A stretch of 64,000 nucleotides of DNA from an uncultured Granulosicoccus sp. (GCA_947499955.1 CANMQI010000004.1:186001-250000), one strand, 5' to 3'. Numbered from the stretch's first letter, positions 26,251 to 35,520 are shown. Translations and numbers: made by a program. Notes: a model not told the origin generated them from the letters alone.

Positions 26251-27768
26251 ATGATGATTTCCACTAGGACCGGCATGGCCGGTTGTCTCATAGCCTGCAT
26301 GCTGATGATTTCCGGCTGCAGCGATTCGTCGTCCTCGACAACGAATATACCTCTCAACGATGAAGAGGAGTCCGGCAATCCTGTAGACGGGGGAACCGGT
26401 GATCAGACAACTGGCGGAACCGATACTGGCACCGACACGGGAACCGGTACTGATGGAACCGGTACAGATAATGGCACCGATACCGGTTCGGCTGTTGATC
26501 TACCAGGTAACACGCCTGCTGACGGAGGCTCTCTGGCACCACCCGTCTCTGGTGGCAGCGACCTGTCTGGCGGCGACGATGACAGCCCCACGGCGGCAGA
26601 AACTGCCTCGTTGAGTGGTCCTTCCGTCAAGGATGAGTCTCGCAGCGCCGGGCCTCCATCGGTACCGACTGACCTGACGCTGTTGCTGGCAGCCGAGAAT
26701 TGGCTGGAATTCACCTGGGCACCCTCTGTCGATGACCAGGATGTCAAAGCGTATGAGGTCTATCGCGATAACGATCTGATAGCCACGATTGTCGACGACA
26801 AGACGAAGGAGCATCAATACCGAAGCTGGTTGAGTACTTCTTTCATCGACTGCAACTTCACTCGCAGCATCGATTGTGTCGGCGATCGTATTCCGGTACC
26901 TGGCGCCAGCTACAGTTACACCGTAGCCGCTGTTGACAACGAAGGCATGCGTTCCGCTCAATCGGAACCAGCCGTTTTCACCTTTGAAGAACTGCAGGGC
27001 ACCACCACGCCCGACCTGAGCAACTATGTTCAGGTGTTCGACGAGGAATTCAACGGTACCGATCTGGATAGAACCCTGTGGAAAGCAGCCCTGCCTTGGG
27101 GACCTGACACCACGATCAATGCTGAAACGCAGTATTTCGTGAATATCTTTGCCTCCGATCCCATGGATTACACGCCTTTCGAATTCACGGGTGAGACGCT
27201 GATCATCACTGGCAAGGAAACACCGCCGGAGTTGCTGTCTGCAGCCAATGGCCAGCCGTACCTGTCGGGTGTCATCACCACGGCCGATTACTTCGAGATG
27301 ACCTACGGCTACGTGGAGATGAATGCCAAGGTTGCCAGCGGCCAGGGCTTGCTGTCCACGTTCTATCTGTTCAATCAGGATTACTACAAGAACAAGCCGG
27401 AAATCGATATTGCTGAGTACGTGGGTTCACGCCCTGACAAGGTCTACCAGACCTATCACTATTACGACAGCAATCGTGCCCGTTTCAACAGTGGTGAGAA
27501 GCATTCGTCTCCGACCATGGAATCGCTTATCGGTGAAGACCTCAGCGCAGGCTTCCACAAGTACAGCGTGTTGTGGGAGCCGGGTCTGGTTGTCTGGTAC
27601 GTCGATGGTCAGGAAGTGCGTCGTCTGACGGGTCCTCGTGTTTCCGATGAACCGATGAATATCATCGCTCACCTGGTGGTGGGTAGTAGCTGGATCGGGG
27701 AACCGGCAGCTGGTGTGGTACCTGCAGAGTTCGAGATCGACTACATCAAGGCCTGGCAAAAGCAGTAA
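26251..27768 (+). CDS. GH16 family glycoside hydrolase lipoprotein
   Basis: A 505-residue surface enzyme. The lipoprotein signal ends in MISGC (Cys23). Residues ~45-80 are a Gly/Thr/Asp-rich low-complexity linker with TDTGTDTGTGTDGTGTD. Residues ~135-245 look like a fibronectin-III-type module (VPTDLTLLLAAENWLEFTW, YSYTVAAVDNEG), and ~258-505 are a GH16 catalytic domain. The catalytic signature ExDxxE is present as E384-IDIA-E389 with D386 between. GH16 enzymes cleave beta-1,3/1,4 glucans, agars or carrageenans; laminarin-type substrate is a guess. It is a single-gene unit with its own terminator. The GC-rich, repeat-like linker and the lipid anchor suggest extracellular display. Confidence 0.9.
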   Translation: MMISTRTGMAGCLIACMLMISGCSDSSSSTTNIPLNDEEESGNPVDGGTGDQTTGGTDTGTDTGTGTDGTGTDNGTDTGSAVDLPGNTPADGGSLAPPVSGGSDLSGGDDDSPTAAETASLSGPSVKDESRSAGPPSVPTDLTLLLAAENWLEFTWAPSVDDQDVKAYEVYRDNDLIATIVDDKTKEHQYRSWLSTSFIDCNFTRSIDCVGDRIPVPGASYSYTVAAVDNEGMRSAQSEPAVFTFEELQGTTTPDLSNYVQVFDEEFNGTDLDRTLWKAALPWGPDTTINAETQYFVNIFASDPMDYTPFEFTGETLIITGKETPPELLSAANGQPYLSGVITTADYFEMTYGYVEMNAKVASGQGLLSTFYLFNQDYYKNKPEIDIAEYVGSRPDKVYQTYHYYDSNRARFNSGEKHSSPTMESLIGEDLSAGFHKYSVLWEPGLVVWYVDGQEVRRLTGPRVSDEPMNIIAHLVVGSSWIGEPAAGVVPAEFEIDYIKAWQKQ

Positions 27769-27853
27769 GTCAGGCTCTGTCCAGGCAGCTGCCTTTCTTT
27801 CAGTTCACTGTCTGAGCTGTGGTAGGCGGCACTGGAAAATCGCAATAGAAGTC

Positions 27854-27890
27854 AGGCCCCATTCGCACGTCAGCGGATGGGGCCTTTTTT
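27854..27890 (+). terminator. Rho-independent terminator of the GH16 gene
   Basis: Stem GGCCCCATTCGC / GCGGATGGGGCC (12 pairs with one wobble) around ACGTCA, followed by six T residues. It lies 86 bases after the stop. Confidence 0.92.
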
Positions 27891-27986
27891 CTGCACGTCG
27901 TAACGGCGCTTTACCCGCTAGGTAGCTCGAGCTGTTTCGCAAAGGATGCCCGTTGCGGCCTTTTTCCCGACAGCCAGGACGATGAT

Positions 27987-29294
27987 TTACTCGGCAGATT
28001 GCTCGACTGGCATCAGCTTGTCGGCAGGCAGTTTCCGCAGTTGTCGCAAGGTGTACCAGTGCGCAACAACAGAGGCGATTACCACCACACTGATGATGGT
28101 GTAGAAGATCGACATCATGGGAAAATCACGATAGACGATGAGCCAGTAATTGATACTCACGGGGATGACCAGTTGCCGGGCAATACCCATGTACATCGGG
28201 AACAGGGGCCGCTTCATGGCTTGCAGGGTGGCGGTACTGAGAAACAGTACGACATAGGCATAAAAGGCGATGGCATCGATCTTCAGATAGGCCGCGCCAG
28301 TTGCCTGGATGGCAGGATCGCCTGAAAAGAAACTCATCATGGCAGGCGACAGATACACCATGACGGGTATGGAGACGGCAGCCATGACAAGGCCCACCAC
28401 CAGCGCGGTGGTGTAGGTCTCCTTGACGCGTTGTGGATAGCCGGCCCCCAGGTTCTGACCTGCTATGGCCATGACCGCCGTATTCAGGCCCAGAGCCGGC
28501 AATAGCAGTACCTGCTCGAGACGCAGACCGACGGAGTAGCCGGCGACATGTTCACTACCGAAGCGGCCGATCAGCGACAGGGTGATGAATCCGCCCAGAA
28601 TGATTGTCAGCATATTGAAGCTGGCGGGTAGAACCTGACGAAGCAGGGTCAGCCAGCTTTCAAGCTGAATGCGAGGAATGATCCTGCGGCCCAGCTCTTT
28701 AGTCAGCACGTGGTACAGGTAGAACGCGGAGGCACCCTTGATGAGCACGGTCGCCAGTGCCAGACCTGTCACGCCCAGATTCAAGCCGAAGGTGAGCAAG
28801 GGGTTGAGAACCAGATTGGCGAAGAAGCCCACCACCAGTACATTGCGGTTGGACCGTGTGTCCCCCAGCGCCATCAGGGCCCCCGCTGCAGCGAAGGTCA
28901 GTATGAAGGTGAAGGCACCCCACAAGGTGGTGCTGATGTATTGCATCGACAGTGGCGCGATCTCGGGTTCCGCCCCGAGAAAACGCACCAGCGGTTCGGC
29001 AATGAGCCAGCCGCAAAGCGTGATGAGAACGCTGAAGAATATCGACAGGCCGAATGCCTGATCGACCCAGTCTGCCACTGTTTCCCGGCGCCCGCTGCCG
29101 ACCTCCGGTGCGATGACCGCCGAGGCCCCGGTCTGCATGCCGATGCCAACCGCCAGCAGCAGAAAGAAAACACTGCCGGCGATGGACACACCGGCCAGCG
29201 ACTCGTCCGATAGGCGCCCGGCAAACCAGAAATCCGTCAGGTTGTACAGGGTGTTGAAGATCATTCCCATTGAAGCGGGAATGGACAATCTCAC
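27987..29294 (-). CDS. MATE family multidrug/metabolite exporter
   Basis: A 435-residue, about 12-helix membrane protein of the MATE (MatE) family. NTLYNLTDFWFAGRLSDESLAG and the internal repeat at about 230-300 with QNLGAGYPQRVKETYTTALV are diagnostic. The family exports cationic drugs or metabolites with Na+ or H+. The frame begins at GTG 29294, but the usual MATE start motif (TxGPi..hl.rLsiP) is readable upstream in the same frame as LTNGPVLGHL, so the true N-terminus may begin at a CTG near 29324 or at another unusual codon. No good ribosome site is visible for either. It is a single-gene unit. Confidence 0.88.
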   Translation of the reverse strand: MRLSIPASMGMIFNTLYNLTDFWFAGRLSDESLAGVSIAGSVFFLLLAVGIGMQTGASAVIAPEVGSGRRETVADWVDQAFGLSIFFSVLITLCGWLIAEPLVRFLGAEPEIAPLSMQYISTTLWGAFTFILTFAAAGALMALGDTRSNRNVLVVGFFANLVLNPLLTFGLNLGVTGLALATVLIKGASAFYLYHVLTKELGRRIIPRIQLESWLTLLRQVLPASFNMLTIILGGFITLSLIGRFGSEHVAGYSVGLRLEQVLLLPALGLNTAVMAIAGQNLGAGYPQRVKETYTTALVVGLVMAAVSIPVMVYLSPAMMSFFSGDPAIQATGAAYLKIDAIAFYAYVVLFLSTATLQAMKRPLFPMYMGIARQLVIPVSINYWLIVYRDFPMMSIFYTIISVVVIASVVAHWYTLRQLRKLPADKLMPVEQSAE

Positions 29295-29494
29295 CAGATG
29301 GCCAAGAACCGGGCCATTGGTCAGCGAGGGGGCAGGGGGTCTGATAGTCGTCTGGCTCGGTGTTCGAAAAACCTATCGGGCGGGCACCCCTCCGCTGTTC
29401 TTGCAGTCAGGGCAACGCATCGACTGATGATAACCCGTACCGTAACCTGTCATGTCGGTGTCCATACGTATCACCCGCCCGTTTCACAGTCAGC

Positions 29495-30106
29495 TCATTG
29501 AGGCTTTTCCGCAAAGTCGTTGAGGATCTGTACAGCGGTCTCGATGGATCGACGCACTGCGATGATGTCGTCTGCCTGCACCGCATCCCCTTGTTGAGCG
29601 TCTTCCAGCATCAGCTCGGTTGTGAGCAAGGCGCCTTGCAGCGGGGTGCGAATTTCATGCTGCAAGGTCTTGACCTTCACCTTGGGCTCCTCGGACGATG
29701 AGTCCTCCTTCTCTTCACCACTTGCCTTGAGTTTTCGAGTGCTGGATTCAATCAGCTGTTCGATGGACTGCATGGTGTGCGCCAGAGTCTTCGCGATGTC
29801 GGCATCCTCGACCTTGTCCAGATAGCCGGCAAGTAGTAATTCAACCAGAGAAAGCTGGCAGCTTCGCAGTTCGGCACAGAAGGCGGCGACCGACAGTTCA
29901 TCCGCACCGGCCATGCAGGCCAGGCTGCCTGACCACTCTGTCAGACTCGATTTGAATTGGCTTTGCGGGTTCTTGCCCTCGTTGAATCTTGCCACCTCGA
30001 GAAAGATCGAAGCGACCTGTTCGCGCGAGTCCGATGAAAATTGCTGAACCTCCGGCAATTCTCCGCGGGTATCCCAGGCGTTGAGTAGATCGTTTCGACG
30101 GTTCAT
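29495..30106 (-). CDS. Orphan HisKA-like (H-box) protein without ATPase domain
   Basis: A 203-residue protein. Residues ~1-120 are mostly helical and unrecognised; 125-142 is a charged, Glu/Ser-rich linker; and 145-200 resembles a histidine-kinase dimerisation domain, with the H-box LQHEIRTPLQGALLTTELML (His150) and a second helix (IAVRRSIETAVQILNDF). The protein ends right there, with no HATPase_c domain. It could be a phosphotransfer or decoy protein. The start at ATG 30106 overlaps the upstream gene stop (ATGA). It is the fourth and last gene of a YqjE/YqjD-like operon, an unusual place for such a domain. Confidence 0.65.
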   Translation of the reverse strand: MNRRNDLLNAWDTRGELPEVQQFSSDSREQVASIFLEVARFNEGKNPQSQFKSSLTEWSGSLACMAGADELSVAAFCAELRSCQLSLVELLLAGYLDKVEDADIAKTLAHTMQSIEQLIESSTRKLKASGEEKEDSSSEEPKVKVKTLQHEIRTPLQGALLTTELMLEDAQQGDAVQADDIIAVRRSIETAVQILNDFAEKPQ

Positions 30107-30378
30107 GACAGCAAACGCCTGATGAACGGGGATGCCTTGCCGGCAACCTTGAGAGCCGACAGGGCCAGGCTGGTCATCTCGAGAGTTGCCGGCGCTGCAC
30201 GCTTGAAACGGGTGATGAGCACGCCTGCAGCAAACGGCCACACCAAGGCTGCCGGTCGCGAGAAGTACTCGCGACACTCCACGTCACACTGATGAGCAAT
30301 GTGATCCAGCCTCGATTGAGCATCGCAGCGTTGCAACCAGGCCTGCTCCACTTCCAACTTCTTGCTGTCGAGCAACAT
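30103..30378 (-). CDS. Small helical protein, YqjK-position
   Basis: A 91-residue protein of no certain family. It begins with a charged helix (SKKLEVEQAWLQRCDAQSRL), has a weakly hydrophobic middle (PAALVWPFAAGVLITRFK) that resembles the C-terminal membrane anchor of YqjD-type proteins, and ends with a basic amphipathic tail. It occupies the position of YqjK in the enterobacterial yqjDEK cluster, but I see no firm sequence match. It overlaps the next gene by four bases. Confidence 0.55.
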   Translation of the reverse strand: MLLDSKKLEVEQAWLQRCDAQSRLDHIAHQCDVECREYFSRPAALVWPFAAGVLITRFKRAAPATLEMTSLALSALKVAGKASPFIRRLLS

Positions 30379-30395
30379 GCTCTGCGCTCCCGGGC

Positions 30396-30671
30396 CTAGC
30401 GGCGTCTGACCAGCAAAGTGGCAAGCACGCCTGCAGCAAAGGCAATACCTGCCGCTTGCAGTGGTTTTTCGTTGATGTACCGAGTGACGGTGCCGCTCAG
30501 TTCAGCGACGGACTGTTGCAGTTCCGCCTCCATTTCATGGGCCTTGTCCACCACATCCTCTGCCTTGTCCCGCGCTTTCTCCAGAGTCTCGTAGGCCTTC
30601 TCCTCTGCAGAGTCCAGTACTTCTTTCGCTGCGTGCTTCAGTTCTTCAGGCTTGGTGGTTGTTTGTGACAT
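30396..30671 (-). CDS. DUF883 (YqjD/ElaB-like) membrane-anchored protein
   Basis: A 91-residue protein. The long charged amphipathic helix with repeating E/K/A (ELKHAAKEVLDSAEEKAYET) and the C-terminal membrane anchor GIAFAAGVLATLLVRRR are the hallmarks of the DUF883 family, which in E. coli (YqjD, ElaB) tethers to the inner membrane and binds ribosomes in stationary phase. The start overlaps the end of the upstream holin-like gene by 26 bases. Confidence 0.85.
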   Translation of the reverse strand: MSQTTTKPEELKHAAKEVLDSAEEKAYETLEKARDKAEDVVDKAHEMEAELQQSVAELSGTVTRYINEKPLQAAGIAFAAGVLATLLVRRR

Positions 30672-31113
30672 GACTATCTGCTTCCGTAGGTTGAGGTTGG
30701 TTGTCTTCGGTACTGGTCAGGCTCGAGCGCAGGGCCTCGCGTGTGCGATTGAAGGCCAGGAGGCGGCTCAGCTTCAGAATGGTCCATACGATCAAGGCAC
30801 ATACCACAAGCTGTACTGCCAGCAGTATGAGCAATGACCAGAGCGCACTGAGCCCCATACTCTGCAGGGCTGCAAAGGCGGTTGCCAGTGCCACCAACCA
30901 GGTGATGGGAATCATGACGATGAGCACGACCACAAACGCCACCATGAGACCTGCGCTGCTGGCTGCCAATCTGGCTTCAGCTACCGCCAGTTTGAGTGTG
31001 GTGGTGGTAACATCTGCCGTCGCCAGTGCGCGCTCGAGTAGCAGGGTGACTACGTCCTGAACATCAGGTGTCTTCGTCGCGGTGCTATCGAGTTCGTTTT
31101 CCGGCACTGTCAT
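30646..31113 (-). CDS. Phage-holin-superfamily III / YqjE-like membrane protein
   Basis: A 155-residue protein with two strongly hydrophobic segments (about 54-75, AGLMVAFVVVLIVMIPITWL, and 85-115) between a charged N-terminal helix and a hydrophilic tail ending in an Asn/Gln-rich stretch. This is the layout of PF07332 (YqjE, putative actinobacteriophage holin-like). It is first in the four-gene operon with the DUF883 protein, as in enterobacteria. It is probably an envelope or stress protein, not a phage gene. Confidence 0.75.
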   Translation of the reverse strand: MTVPENELDSTATKTPDVQDVVTLLLERALATADVTTTTLKLAVAEARLAASSAGLMVAFVVVLIVMIPITWLVALATAFAALQSMGLSALWSLLILLAVQLVVCALIVWTILKLSRLLAFNRTREALRSSLTSTEDNQPQPTEADSHVTNNHQA

Positions 31114-31268
31114 GGATTGCTGTCTCCCGGCGACTGCTGGATGCGGCGCTCGTTCAGGGTGGGATGATCGCCCAATTGAGAGATTCCGTGTTTCGGTTGT
31201 AACAGCTACATGGTAAGGACTGGTTCCTCACGGGCGTTTTGATACAAGTCAACGGAAAAACACATTCA

Positions 31269-32153
31269 ATGAATGAAGTCACATTGCTCGACGGTGGTAT
31301 GGGTCAGGAACTGGTTCGTCGATCAGGCAAGGCACCCTCACCACTCTGGTCCGCCACGGTGATGCTGGAGCAGCCTGAGCTGGTCGAACAGCTGCATGTG
31401 GATTTCATCCATGCGGGGGCAGACGTCATCACCATCAATGCCTACTCAAGCACGCCTGAAAGGCTGGCCAGAGATGCTGATGAGAGTCTGTTCGAGGCGC
31501 TGCAGACCAGTGCCTGTGAAGCGGCAATGCGTGCGCGAGACAAGAGCGGCAATGACAAGGTTCGCATCACGGGTTGCCTGCCGCCGCTGGTCGCCAGCTA
31601 TCGCCCGGATCTGGCTCCGGGGACAGCTCGATCCTTGGAATTGTATCGTCGGATCTGTGCTGTTCAGGCGCCACATGTCGATCTTTTTCTGTGTGAGACG
31701 ATGGCTTCGCAAGCCGAGGCTGTCACAGCCGCGAGCGCTGCCTGTGAGACAGGTCTGCCGGTCTGGCTGGCAATGACCCTGGATGACAACAACCCTGAGA
31801 ATCTGCGTGGTGGGGAGTCTCTGGCAGAGGTCATGCAGGCGCTGCGTGAGTTGCCACTGCAGGGGTTGTTGCTCAACTGCTCGCGGCCCGAGACCATCGA
31901 TGAGGCGTGGTTGCACTTCGTGGCTGACAGCTCGGTACCGATGGGTGCCTATGCCAACGGCTTCACGGCGGTTGATGCACTGAAGCCGGGTGGGACGGTC
32001 AGTTCACTGGAGGCCAGGAACGACCTGTCACCAGCAAACTATGCGGATTTTGCAATGCGCTGGGTTGCGCAGGGAGCGACGTTGGTCGGTGGTTGCTGCG
32101 AGGTCGGGCCCGAACACATCGCCGTCCTGCGTCGTCGATTGGACGAGAACTAG
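31269..32153 (+). CDS. Homocysteine S-methyltransferase family protein
   Basis: A 294-residue TIM-barrel enzyme of the zinc-dependent homocysteine methyltransferase family (MmuM/BHMT type). The N-terminal LLDGGMGQEL, the first zinc-ligand region LLLNCSRPE and the C-terminal GGCCEVGPEHI double-cysteine motif are all present. The family moves a methyl group from S-methylmethionine, betaine or similar donors to homocysteine. The start at ATG 31269 fits family N-termini; a TTG at 31239 would add ten residues. It is a lone gene, divergent from the YqjE-like operon. Confidence 0.9.
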   Translation: MNEVTLLDGGMGQELVRRSGKAPSPLWSATVMLEQPELVEQLHVDFIHAGADVITINAYSSTPERLARDADESLFEALQTSACEAAMRARDKSGNDKVRITGCLPPLVASYRPDLAPGTARSLELYRRICAVQAPHVDLFLCETMASQAEAVTAASAACETGLPVWLAMTLDDNNPENLRGGESLAEVMQALRELPLQGLLLNCSRPETIDEAWLHFVADSSVPMGAYANGFTAVDALKPGGTVSSLEARNDLSPANYADFAMRWVAQGATLVGGCCEVGPEHIAVLRRRLDEN

Positions 32154-32217
32154 ACGAGGGCTGCGTGTCAGGCCCTCACCAGGTGTCTCAGGCGTCTTGC
32201 AATGAATCGGTGCCTGC

Positions 32218-32778
32218 CTATTTCATGAGTTGCAGCAGGGCGGTTTTCTGAGTATCCAGTCGCTCGGAATCATGCATGACGCGGTCGATCAGCAGAGCGC
32301 CTTCCAGCCCTGACATCACGAGCCTGGCCATCTGCTGAGAGGAGAGCTGCGTTGCCAGTTCCTCACGTCGGCTATCGAACAGGTTCGCCAGCCAGTTTTC
32401 CAGATTGGTGAACACATTGGCCAGCAACACCTGATTGCTTGCGTTCAGGGCTGCAAACTCCGACGCCATCATGCACAGAAGGCAAACCCGGTTGTCCTGT
32501 GCAGTCCCACCGAACACATCGACGAACGCCAGAAACTGCGTTCTGAGCGATCCACCGCTGGTGGCTATGCCGTTCAGTTCGACAAAGAGCTTGTCCCGGT
32601 ATTGTTCGATCAGAGTTCGCGCCAGATCCGATTTTTCAGGGAAATGGTAATGCACGCTGGAGGATTTTATGCCGACCTCATCGGCCAGCGTCCGAAAACT
32701 CAGTGCTTTCAGCCCACTGCGTTGCACGGATCCTTCGGCTATTTCGATAAGCCGGCTTCGATTGTCATTCATTTTCAT
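32218..32778 (-). CDS. TetR family transcriptional regulator
   Basis: A 186-residue regulator. Residues ~8-55 are a TetR helix-turn-helix (LSFRTLADEVGIKSSSVHYH, then FPEKSDLA), and the C-terminal domain has a small cysteine cluster (CLLCMMASEF) as in the AcuR/YxaF-like branch, with a possible cysteine-linked inducer site. It is convergent with the methyltransferase gene and transcribed away from the long acs upstream region, so its promoter lies next to acs. Self-regulation is likely; the target is not evident. Confidence 0.9.
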   Translation of the reverse strand: MKMNDNRSRLIEIAEGSVQRSGLKALSFRTLADEVGIKSSSVHYHFPEKSDLARTLIEQYRDKLFVELNGIATSGGSLRTQFLAFVDVFGGTAQDNRVCLLCMMASEFAALNASNQVLLANVFTNLENWLANLFDSRREELATQLSSQQMARLVMSGLEGALLIDRVMHDSERLDTQKTALLQLMK

Positions 32779-33082
32779 GTGTCCCTACGGTTGATGCTCC
32801 ATACCCAAGGAGGTTGCGCTTACTTGCACCTCGACCAGTTCAAGTGCGTATGGTACGACAGGAGTGCAGGATCGACTTAGCGTCGGGAGTCACACTTGTA
32901 GTTATATACGGTCACTGAACAGGCCCTGCCATCAGCAGCTGGGCGACGGTGAGACGGGGCATGCATACAGCCATATAGTGCATTTTCGGTCGATTAATAC
33001 AACTGCGTCCTGCTCCGTACACCCATGCTCCCACATGTCTGAAGAAGGAGACGCACCTCGACAGCCTGCGTCAGGGCTCTCA

Positions 33083-33098
33083 CTTGACTCAAGTCAAG
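33083..33098. promoter_or_regulatory. Inverted repeat CTTGACT-CA-AGTCAAG upstream of acs
   Basis: Perfect seven-base arms with a two-base spacer, about 480 bases before the acs start. It shares the TGACT/AGTCA core with the dyad at 33298, so the two may bind the same dimeric regulator. Confidence 0.5.
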
Positions 33099-33297
33099 TC
33101 GAGCACGTTTCTGAAGCGATCACGCCGTGTTTTCGTGGGTCAGATTGGTGCAAGGCATTTTGCCGGCTCGCGCTTGCACGGAGCGGCGAGTGACGGTTTT
33201 TCAGCCCGTTCGGAGCGCTTTATACCGACCTCGTTTGCCTAAAATCAAAGAATTCGGATTATTTTCAGGGGCGACAGGGATTCCGCTGGTTTAAGTG

Positions 33298-33333
33298 GTG
33301 ACTAACAGTCACTTTGTTGTTACTTTTGGTAAC
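33298..33333. promoter_or_regulatory. Paired inverted repeats in the acs promoter region
   Basis: GTGACT-AAC-AGTCAC at 33298-33312 is followed six bases later by GTTAC-TTTTG-GTAAC at 33319-33333. Both lie in the AT-rich part, 245-280 bases before the acs ATG. LuxR/NarL-type regulators such as CrbR control acs in related bacteria, and such dyads would suit them; the assignment is inference. Confidence 0.5.
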
Positions 33334-33579
33334 AAGTCTGTTGAAAGTGGCCGTCAAAAAATCGGCTACGAATCGCATGTTTGTTAAGTAATTGTATTTC
33401 AAGGGAAAAAATTGTCGCTGGATTCAAGCTTGAATTTCACTACAATTTTGCAACAGGTTAGTTGGGGAACAAGTTTCAACGCTGTTGTGACGCATGGCTG
33501 CAAGCACTCTTTTGTGGCGGTCATGGTGTGCGATGAGGCATTCGGACCAGCGTACTGAAGAGGAAAAGGAGCAGAACCC

Positions 33580-35520
33580 ATGAGTAATGATCTACGGCCA
33601 GTTCCGGCCGAATTCGCTGCCAATGCATTGGTTGACGATGCCAGGTATCAGGCAATGTATGCGCAATCGGTCGATGATCCGGATGCGTTCTGGGGAGAGC
33701 AGGGCAAGCGTCTTGACTGGATGACGCCGTACACCAAGGTCAAGAACACCACTTTCGAATACCCGGATGTCTCCATCAAGTGGTTTGAAGATGGTGAGCT
33801 CAATGTCAGTGTCAACTGCATAGACCGGCACCTGGCTTCACGCGGCGATCAGGTTGCGATCATCTGGGAAGGTGATGACCCATCTGACGACAAGAAGATA
33901 ACCTACAAGGAACTGCACGAGCACGTCTGCCGCCTTGCCAATGTCTACAAGTCGCTGGGTGTCGAGAAAGGCGACAGGGTCATCCTGTATATGCCGATGA
34001 TTCCGGAAGCGGCTTATGCCATGTTGGCTTGCGCACGCATTGGCGCCATTCATTCCATCGTTTTTGGCGGATTCAGTGCGGATGCACTGGCAGATCGTAT
34101 TACCGGGTCGAGCGCCAAGCTTGTAGTAACTGCTGATGAAGGTCTGCGAGGTGGACGCAGCGTGCCCTTGAAGGTCAATGCCGACAAGGCGCTGGACAAG
34201 GTTGCTCATGAGGTCCGAATGGTGGTCGTGCAGCGCACCGGCGGCAAGATCGAGATGCGTGACAACCTGGATTACTGGTACCACGAGCAGACTCAGGCTG
34301 TGTCGGCGGAATGCGAACCTGAAAGGATGAACGCAGAAGACCCTCTGTTCATCCTGTATACCTCCGGATCAACCGGTATGCCCAAGGGCGTTGTGCATAC
34401 GACCGGTGGTTATCTGGTCTACGCATCAATGACACATGAATACGTGTTCGACTATCACGACGGTGATATCTACTGGTGTACAGCGGATGTCGGCTGGGTC
34501 ACCGGACACAGCTACATTGTGTACGGCCCTCTGGCCAACGGTGCCACCACCTTGATGTTCGAAGGTGTTCCCACCTATCCGAGCCCCTCGAGATTCTGGG
34601 ATGTGTGTGAAAAGCACAAGGTCAACATCTTCTATACCGCACCCACCGCCATTCGCGCGCTGATGGGAGCCGGTGAGGAGCACGTCAACAAGGCTGATCT
34701 GTCTACCTTGCGTGTGTTGGGATCAGTTGGCGAGCCCATCAACCCGGAAGCCTGGAAATGGTACGACGAAGTTGTTGGCAAGGGCCGCTGCCCGATTGTC
34801 GACACCTGGTGGCAGACTGAAACCGGCGGTATCCTGATTTCGCCCCTGCCGGGCGCCACGGCGACCAAACCCGGTTCTGCGACACGACCGTTCTTCGGCG
34901 TACAACCGATCATTCTGGATGCGGAAGGCAACGAGCAGACGCAGACTGAAGCCGAGGGTGTGCTGTGCATACGTGACAGCTGGCCTGGTCAGATGCGAAC
35001 GGTCTACGGCGACCATGAACGTTTCGTGTCCACGTATTTCGAGACCTTCAAGGGCTATTACTTCACCGGTGACGGTTGTCGACGTGATGCAGACGGCTAC
35101 TACTGGATTACCGGCCGAGTGGATGATGTCATCAACGTATCGGGACATCGTATGGGCACGGCTGAAGTCGAATCGGCTCTGGTGGCGCATGCCAAGGTGT
35201 CCGAAGCGGCAGTTGTCGGGTTTCCTCATGACATCAAGGGCCAGGGCATCTATGCCTATGTCACCCTGATGGAAGGTGAATCCCCGTCCGAAGAGCTTCG
35301 CAAGGAACTCGTCTCATGGGTGAGACAGGAAATCGGTCCCATTGCATCACCGGATCTCATCCAGTGGGCGCCAGGACTGCCGAAAACCCGTTCGGGCAAG
35401 ATCATGCGCCGAATTCTTCGCAAGATCGCAGAGAACGATTACGCCGCACTCGGTGACACCTCGACGCTGGCAGATCCTGGCGTTGTCGACGAGCTGATAG
35501 AAAACCGCGCCAACGCCTGA
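33580..35520 (+). CDS. acs: Acetyl-CoA synthetase
   Basis: A 646-residue AMP-forming acetate-CoA ligase that activates acetate in two steps through acetyl-AMP. Motifs include [44 protein letters not shown], the hinge region [15 protein letters not shown] and the regulatory lysine in TRSGKIMRR (Lys607), which is acetylated in other bacteria. Length is standard. AAGGAG nine bases before the ATG sets the start. It is followed by the DUF4212/symporter pair, so acetate is imported and activated from one locus. A 140-bp gap with a perfect GGTCATGACC palindrome (35552-35561) precedes the next gene. Confidence 0.98.
   Translation: MSNDLRPVPAEFAANALVDDARYQAMYAQSVDDPDAFWGEQGKRLDWMTPYTKVKNTTFEYPDVSIKWFEDGELNVSVNCIDRHLASRGDQVAIIWEGDDPSDDKKITYKELHEHVCRLANVYKSLGVEKGDRVILYMPMIPEAAYAMLACARIGAIHSIVFGGFSADALADRITGSSAKLVVTADEGLRGGRSVPLKVNADKALDKVAHEVRMVVVQRTGGKIEMRDNLDYWYHEQTQAVSAECEPERMNAEDPLFILYTSGSTGMPKGVVHTTGGYLVYASMTHEYVFDYHDGDIYWCTADVGWVTGHSYIVYGPLANGATTLMFEGVPTYPSPSRFWDVCEKHKVNIFYTAPTAIRALMGAGEEHVNKADLSTLRVLGSVGEPINPEAWKWYDEVVGKGRCPIVDTWWQTETGGILISPLPGATATKPGSATRPFFGVQPIILDAEGNEQTQTEAEGVLCIRDSWPGQMRTVYGDHERFVSTYFETFKGYYFTGDGCRRDADGYYWITGRVDDVINVSGHRMGTAEVESALVAHAKVSEAAVVGFPHDIKGQGIYAYVTLMEGESPSEELRKELVSWVRQEIGPIASPDLIQWAPGLPKTRSGKIMRRILRKIAENDYAALGDTSTLADPGVVDELIENRANA

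Larger units (their letters stand above)
32779..33579. other. Long regulatory region between tetR-like gene and acs
   Basis: An 801-bp stretch without a credible gene. The segment 33230-33480 is clearly more AT-rich than its surroundings, which fits a promoter with activator sites. It carries three inverted repeats, described separately. Short frames in both directions lack ribosome sites and coding character. Confidence 0.6.

Noticed and set aside
30646-31113. Holin-like protein as a prophage marker
   Set aside because: It is in a YqjE/DUF883 operon with no phage genes nearby; the holin label is only a family name.
33146-33163. Possible sigma-54 promoter (TGG...TTTTGC) upstream of acs
   Set aside because: The spacing between the GG and GC elements is 13 rather than the required 10 bases.
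32864-33193. Plus-strand 109-codon frame in the acs upstream region
   Set aside because: No ribosome site, no coding character, and it covers inverted repeats that look regulatory.
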